Shown: in pieces, positions 60,996-64,000 of the stretch | Numbering within the stretch: the first letter of the stretch is position 1 | Layout of the letters: every line of letters begins with the position of its first letter | Source of the DNA: Albirhodobacter sp048262715 | Lineage (GTDB): Bacteria; Pseudomonadota; Alphaproteobacteria; Rhodobacterales; Rhodobacteraceae | Length of the DNA: 64,000 nucleotides | Direction: 5' to 3' | NCBI GenBank assembly: GCA_048262715.1 | Contig: JBLXEV010000005.1 | Coordinates: 245,591 to 309,590, forward strand | Program-made: the position numbers and the translations under genes | The notes under the pieces: model-generated | What the model was told of the DNA's origin: nothing | Databases searched by the model: none | What the model saw: the letters and a program-made list of their open reading frames with translations, nothing else

Positions 60996-61934
60996 ATGAC
61001 AGAGACACCGGAGACTGATACCGACGAGGCCCTGCTCGCCCGCGTGGCTTGGCTCTATTACAATGACGGCCTCACCCAAAGCGAGGTCGGGACGATTCTC
61101 AATATCTCCCGCATCAAGGTCTCCCGCCTGTTAGAGACGGGGCGCACCTCTGGCCTCATTCAGGTTCGGATCAATTCGCGCCAGCAGGGCTGCCTCGAAC
61201 TTGAAACGCGGATGCGGCAGCAATTCGGTTTGAGCGATTGCCGCGTGATCCCTGAGAGCACCGCCGAGGATACCAACATGCGCGTTGGTCAGGCGGCGGC
61301 GCAATATTTGATGCAAAAGCTCCAACCGGGCGACAGCCTGTCTGTCGGCTGGGGCGAGACGGTCACCCATTCGATCCGGATGCTCGGCTATACCGCGCAG
61401 GAACGCGGCATCGGCCTATATTCCTTGACGGGCGGCGTGAAAACCTATGTCGAGGGCATGCGCGAGGCCAATTGGCACCGCAACGTCAATATCATCCCCG
61501 CGCCCTTGGTGGTCTCCACACCGGATCTCGCGCAGGCGTTGAAGCAAGAGCCTTCGGTCTCGTCGCTCATCTCGAAAGCACTGGAGGCGGATTACAAACT
61601 CGTCGGCATCGGTGGGTTGAGCGAAACTGCCACGGTGGTGACGCAGGGCTATCTCGCCCCGAGCGAGATTGATCCGCTACGGCGCAGTGGCGCGCGCGGC
61701 GATATCCTGTGCCGCTTCTATGATCGCAATGGGCAAGATATCAGCCTGCCGCTTCATGATCGCGTGGTTGGCGTGGATCTGGAGCAGCTACGCCAATCCG
61801 AAAAAGTGATCGCGGCGGCAGGGGGGCCCACCAAGACAGGGCCAATCCTCTCCGCGTTGCGCGGTGAAATCATCGACATTCTGGTAACAGACGAGCCGAC
61901 CGCGCTGGCACTGCTCGATGCAGCGGAGGGCTAA
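60996..61934 (+). CDS. lsrR: AI-2 responsive repressor LsrR, SorC family
   Basis: A 312-residue SorC/DeoR-type regulator. The HTH is at about 15-55 (YYNDGLTQSEVGTILNISRI with KVSRLL) and the sugar-phosphate effector domain covers about 60-310. The latter includes DSLSVGWGETVTHSIRML, LTGGVKTYVEGMREANWHRN, and GDILCRFYDRNGQDISLPLH. This is the LsrR arrangement; the ligand should be phospho-AI-2 made by LsrK. The start at 60996 is chosen because an upstream in-frame extension enters the promoter region. lsrK follows after 3 bp. Confidence 0.93.
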   Translation: MTETPETDTDEALLARVAWLYYNDGLTQSEVGTILNISRIKVSRLLETGRTSGLIQVRINSRQQGCLELETRMRQQFGLSDCRVIPESTAEDTNMRVGQAAAQYLMQKLQPGDSLSVGWGETVTHSIRMLGYTAQERGIGLYSLTGGVKTYVEGMREANWHRNVNIIPAPLVVSTPDLAQALKQEPSVSSLISKALEADYKLVGIGGLSETATVVTQGYLAPSEIDPLRRSGARGDILCRFYDRNGQDISLPLHDRVVGVDLEQLRQSEKVIAAAGGPTKTGPILSALRGEIIDILVTDEPTALALLDAAEG

Positions 61935-61937
61935 GAC

Positions 61938-63467
61938 ATGCAATATTATCTGGCGTTTGATGCGGGAACGGGCTCTGGCCGTGCGGTTCTCTTCGATCAG
62001 TCCGGTGCGGAGGTCGGCGCTGTCGGGCAAGAATGGTGGCATAAGAGCGATCCGCGCTTCCCCGGCTCGATGGATTTTGACACTGCGGGCAACTGGGCGA
62101 CCCTCGCGCGTTGCTGCCGTGAGCTGATCGCGAAAACCGGCATCAATCCCAAGGACATCAAAGCCGTCAGCGCCACCGCGATGCGCGAAGCCTTCGTGCT
62201 CCATGATGCGACGGGCGCAGAAATCTGGGCCTGCGCAAATGTCGATGCGCGTGCGGATGCAGAAGTGCGGGGATTGAAGGCTGATCATCCCGGGCTTGAG
62301 GCGGAGATCTACGCCCAATCAGGGCAAACCTATGCGCTCGGCGCTTTGCCACGGCTGATCTGGCTGCGCACACATATGCCAAAGGTGCTCGAGAACACGC
62401 GCGCCCTGACGATGCTCTCGGATTGGGTGCTCTATCGCCTATCCGGCGAGTTGACATCGGAGCCCTCGAACGCCGGAACCACGGGGCTGATCGGGCTGAC
62501 GGATCGCGCCCCGCTGAGAGGCGCGCTTGAGGCTGTCGGCCTGCCAACGGATCTCTTCCCGCGTGCGGTGCGCACGGGCGACATCATCGGCCATGTTCAT
62601 GCGCAAGCCGCCGAGGCAACAGGCCTTGCCGTCGGCACATTGGTTGTCGCAGGCGGGGGCGACTGCCAAACCGGCGCACTTGGCCTCGGCGTGGTGAATG
62701 AGGGCGATTGCGCTGTTCTGGGCGGCACCTTCTGGCAACAGGTGGTGAATGTTCCGCTCTCCTTGCGCGATCCAACGATGAATTTGCGGATCAATCCGCA
62801 TGTGGTCTCCAACCTCAATCAGGCCGAAGCCATCAGCTTCTTTACCGGCGCTGTGATGCGTTGGTTCCGCGACGCGTTTGGTCAGGGCAAGAGCTACACC
62901 GAGCTGGAAGCCGCCTCGAAATCCGTCCCCGCGGGCGCTTACGGGATCATTCCGGTGTTCTCGGATGTGATGCGATATGGCGAGTGGTTCCACGCGGCCC
63001 CTTCCCTGCTGAATCTCTCGATTGATCCAGAAACCTCCGGCCCTGCGGCCATCTTCCGCGCGCTGCAAGAGAATGCCGCGATTGTCGCGCACCGCAATCT
63101 TCAGGCGGTGTTCGAGCTATCCGGAAACCGACCCAATCGCATCGTCTTTGCGGGCGGCGCGGCGAAATCCGCCCATTGGGCACAAATCCTCGCGGATGTG
63201 ACCGGCCTTCCCGTGGTGACGCCGAAGGTTAAAGAGGCCACCGCGCAGGGCTGCGCGATTGCGGCGGCGACGGGTGCCTCTCTCTTCTCGTCGCTCACCG
63301 AAGGCGGTGCCGCATGGGCGGGGCTTGAGGCCGAGTTCCTGCCGAATACGCAGCTCAAACCCCTCTATGACGAGGCCGGCGCGCGCTGGGAACGGGCCTA
63401 TGCCGCGCAGCGCGATTTGGTCACCTCTGGCATTACCACGTCAATGTGGCAGGCCCCCGGCACCTGA
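61938..63467 (+). CDS. lsrK: Autoinducer-2 kinase LsrK
   Basis: A 509-residue FGGY-family kinase that phosphorylates AI-2 (DPD) in the cytoplasm. Seen: FDAGTGSGRAVLFDQ at about 6-20, AMREAFVLHDATGAEIWACA near 80-100, SEPSNAGTTGL near 175, VAGGGDCQTGALGLGVVNEG near 238, and AVLGGTFWQQVVNVPLSLRD near 258. Also seen are the adenosine motif FAGGAAKSAHWAQILADVTG near 400 and the terminus GITTSMWQAPGT. These motifs follow E. coli LsrK closely and exclude glycerol, xylulose or rhamnulose kinase. Confidence 0.95.
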   Translation: MQYYLAFDAGTGSGRAVLFDQSGAEVGAVGQEWWHKSDPRFPGSMDFDTAGNWATLARCCRELIAKTGINPKDIKAVSATAMREAFVLHDATGAEIWACANVDARADAEVRGLKADHPGLEAEIYAQSGQTYALGALPRLIWLRTHMPKVLENTRALTMLSDWVLYRLSGELTSEPSNAGTTGLIGLTDRAPLRGALEAVGLPTDLFPRAVRTGDIIGHVHAQAAEATGLAVGTLVVAGGGDCQTGALGLGVVNEGDCAVLGGTFWQQVVNVPLSLRDPTMNLRINPHVVSNLNQAEAISFFTGAVMRWFRDAFGQGKSYTELEAASKSVPAGAYGIIPVFSDVMRYGEWFHAAPSLLNLSIDPETSGPAAIFRALQENAAIVAHRNLQAVFELSGNRPNRIVFAGGAAKSAHWAQILADVTGLPVVTPKVKEATAQGCAIAAATGASLFSSLTEGGAAWAGLEAEFLPNTQLKPLYDEAGARWERAYAAQRDLVTSGITTSMWQAPGT

Positions 63468-63500
63468 TCGCCCCCAAATAATTTTTCGAAAGGATCCCCA

Positions 63501-63809
63501 ATGCTTATTCAACTCGTCAATATCAAGGTTCAGCAAGGCACGCGGGACATCTTCCTCGAAGCCTTCACCATCAACTGCGAAGGCACCCGTAAAGAGCCCG
63601 GAAATATCCGGTTCGACCTCCTGCATGATCCGGAAGACCAAGATAATTTCTTCGTCTACGAGATTTTCGAGAGCGAGGCCGCACTGGAAGAGCACCGCAA
63701 AACCGCACATTACCAGACCTGCGTGAAGATGATCGATCCAATCACATTAGGCGGGCGATCAAAGACCTATTTCACCCCTGTTCTCGTGCAGGATGCGGCT
63801 ACGGTTTGA
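63501..63809 (+). CDS. lsrG: Phospho-AI-2 isomerase LsrG
   Basis: A 102-residue antibiotic-biosynthesis-monooxygenase fold protein. It begins MLIQLVNIKVQQGTRDIFLE and has KEPGNIRFDLLHDPEDQDNF near 32-51 and HRKTAHYQTCVKMIDPI near 66-82, the LsrG pattern including the conserved His and Asp. LsrG isomerises phospho-DPD to 3-hydroxy-2,4-pentadione-5-phosphate, ending the signal. In enteric bacteria it follows lsrF; here it is downstream of lsrK. GAAAGGATC lies just before the ATG. Confidence 0.92.
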   Translation: MLIQLVNIKVQQGTRDIFLEAFTINCEGTRKEPGNIRFDLLHDPEDQDNFFVYEIFESEAALEEHRKTAHYQTCVKMIDPITLGGRSKTYFTPVLVQDAATV

Positions 63810-64000
63810 TAGGCTATCCGCACAATTGGCCCACCTCGCCATGGGAGCGCGGAAAAAATTGGACGATCTTGGAGATAGTTCATGTAGATCGGCGAAGAGC
63901 GACTGCGCGCTGTTGAGCTTTAGTGACCTGCCACTGAACTTTCATCCAGCCGCGACCGGAGCCCGGTTAGTGTTTACGCCGATTGGCGCAGGTTGAGCAA
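63810..64000. other. Right edge, non-coding
   Basis: I see no supported gene in the last 191 bases. The segment around 63925-63985 (CCACTGAACTTTCATCCAGC and GCCCGGTTAGTGTTTACGCC) has the look of sequence found beside IS21-like elements, but no terminal repeat or coding part is inside the window. No terminator for lsrRKG was found. Confidence 0.3.

Noticed and set aside
54932..63809. Reading of this locus as a rhamnose operon (rhaSTPQ, rhaK, rhaM, rhaD)
   Set aside because: The aldolase and the gene set look similar, but the binding protein keeps every AI-2 ligand context of LsrB, and the permeases, kinase and small protein match LsrC, LsrD, LsrK and LsrG closely.
63925..63985. Possible outer end of an IS21-like element
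   Set aside because: The look of the sequence is suggestive, but no terminal inverted repeat or istA/istB coding sequence lies inside the window.
1..64000. CRISPR arrays, tRNA or rRNA genes, complete prophage or intact insertion sequence
   Set aside because: Reading both strands I found no regularly spaced repeats, no rRNA-like stretches, no tRNA cloverleaf with a T-loop GTTCRANNC in context, and no intact transposase or phage module.

Overview
The window looks like an accessory, transporter-rich segment of a GC-rich alphaproteobacterium, most likely of the Rhodobacteraceae (Roseobacter group). This rests on protein style, on the wealth of ABC, TRAP and TTT importers, and on the catabolic gene set. 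It is inference: no rRNA, tRNA or housekeeping locus is present to confirm it, and I saw no CRISPR array or replication origin. Nearly every gene belongs to a self-contained catabolic cassette with its own importer and regulator. Several cassette boundaries carry decayed genes or mobile-element relics.

Layout. (1) 1-7.9 kb: kynurenine/anthranilate cassette. A leftward unit holds 2-aminobenzoate-CoA ligase, a LIV-type binding protein, livH, livM and livG (cut by the window edge); kynB (formamidase) is divergent and kynU (kynureninase) converges on it. (2) 8.3-13.3 kb: malonate cassette, GntR regulator (MatR-like) divergent from matA-matB-madL-madM, then a cold-shock gene with a clear terminator. 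(3) 14.2-28.2 kb: tricarboxylate island with tcuAB, GntR regulator, an AbrB-family membrane protein, a 2-hydroxyacid dehydrogenase, a PrpF-family isomerase, a TctA-TctB fusion, tctC, the two-component pair tctDE, and an isocitrate/isopropylmalate-type dehydrogenase with its own GntR regulator. (4) 28.5-38.6 kb: amino-sugar/MurNAc cassette with a five-gene sugar ABC transporter unit including a Gfo/Idh oxidoreductase, murQ, and divergent kinase-nagR-nagB(II)-nagA. (5) 38.7-41.4 kb: graveyard of five broken genes (ROK, ABC ATPase, ABC permease, GDPD, IMPase). (6) 41.4-45.6 kb: LysR, MHS-type MFS transporter, DUF5943-like protein, M19 dipeptidase. (7) 45.7-47.8 kb: IS3 relic and a collapsed TRAP transporter/LysR locus. 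(8) 48.1-54.4 kb: thiol-redox/envelope cluster (dsbA, dsbD, Lgt-like/TlpA fusion, L,D-transpeptidase) divergent from an OmpR-type two-component system. (9) 54.4 kb: serine-recombinase relic. (10) 54.9-63.8 kb: an AI-2 uptake and processing (lsr) locus: lsrACDB leftward followed by a class II aldolase, and lsrR-lsrK-lsrG rightward.

How it works together. Each cassette follows one logic: periplasmic capture, import, activation (CoA ligation or phosphorylation), then cleavage into central metabolism, under a local GntR, LysR, SorC or two-component regulator at a divergent promoter. A recurring feature is a strong stem-loop just 3' of every intact solute-binding-protein gene (four of four), probably raising binding-protein mRNA over the downstream genes. 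The most unusual locus is the lsr cluster: lsrF is absent from the window and an unrelated class II aldolase lies directly downstream of lsrB.
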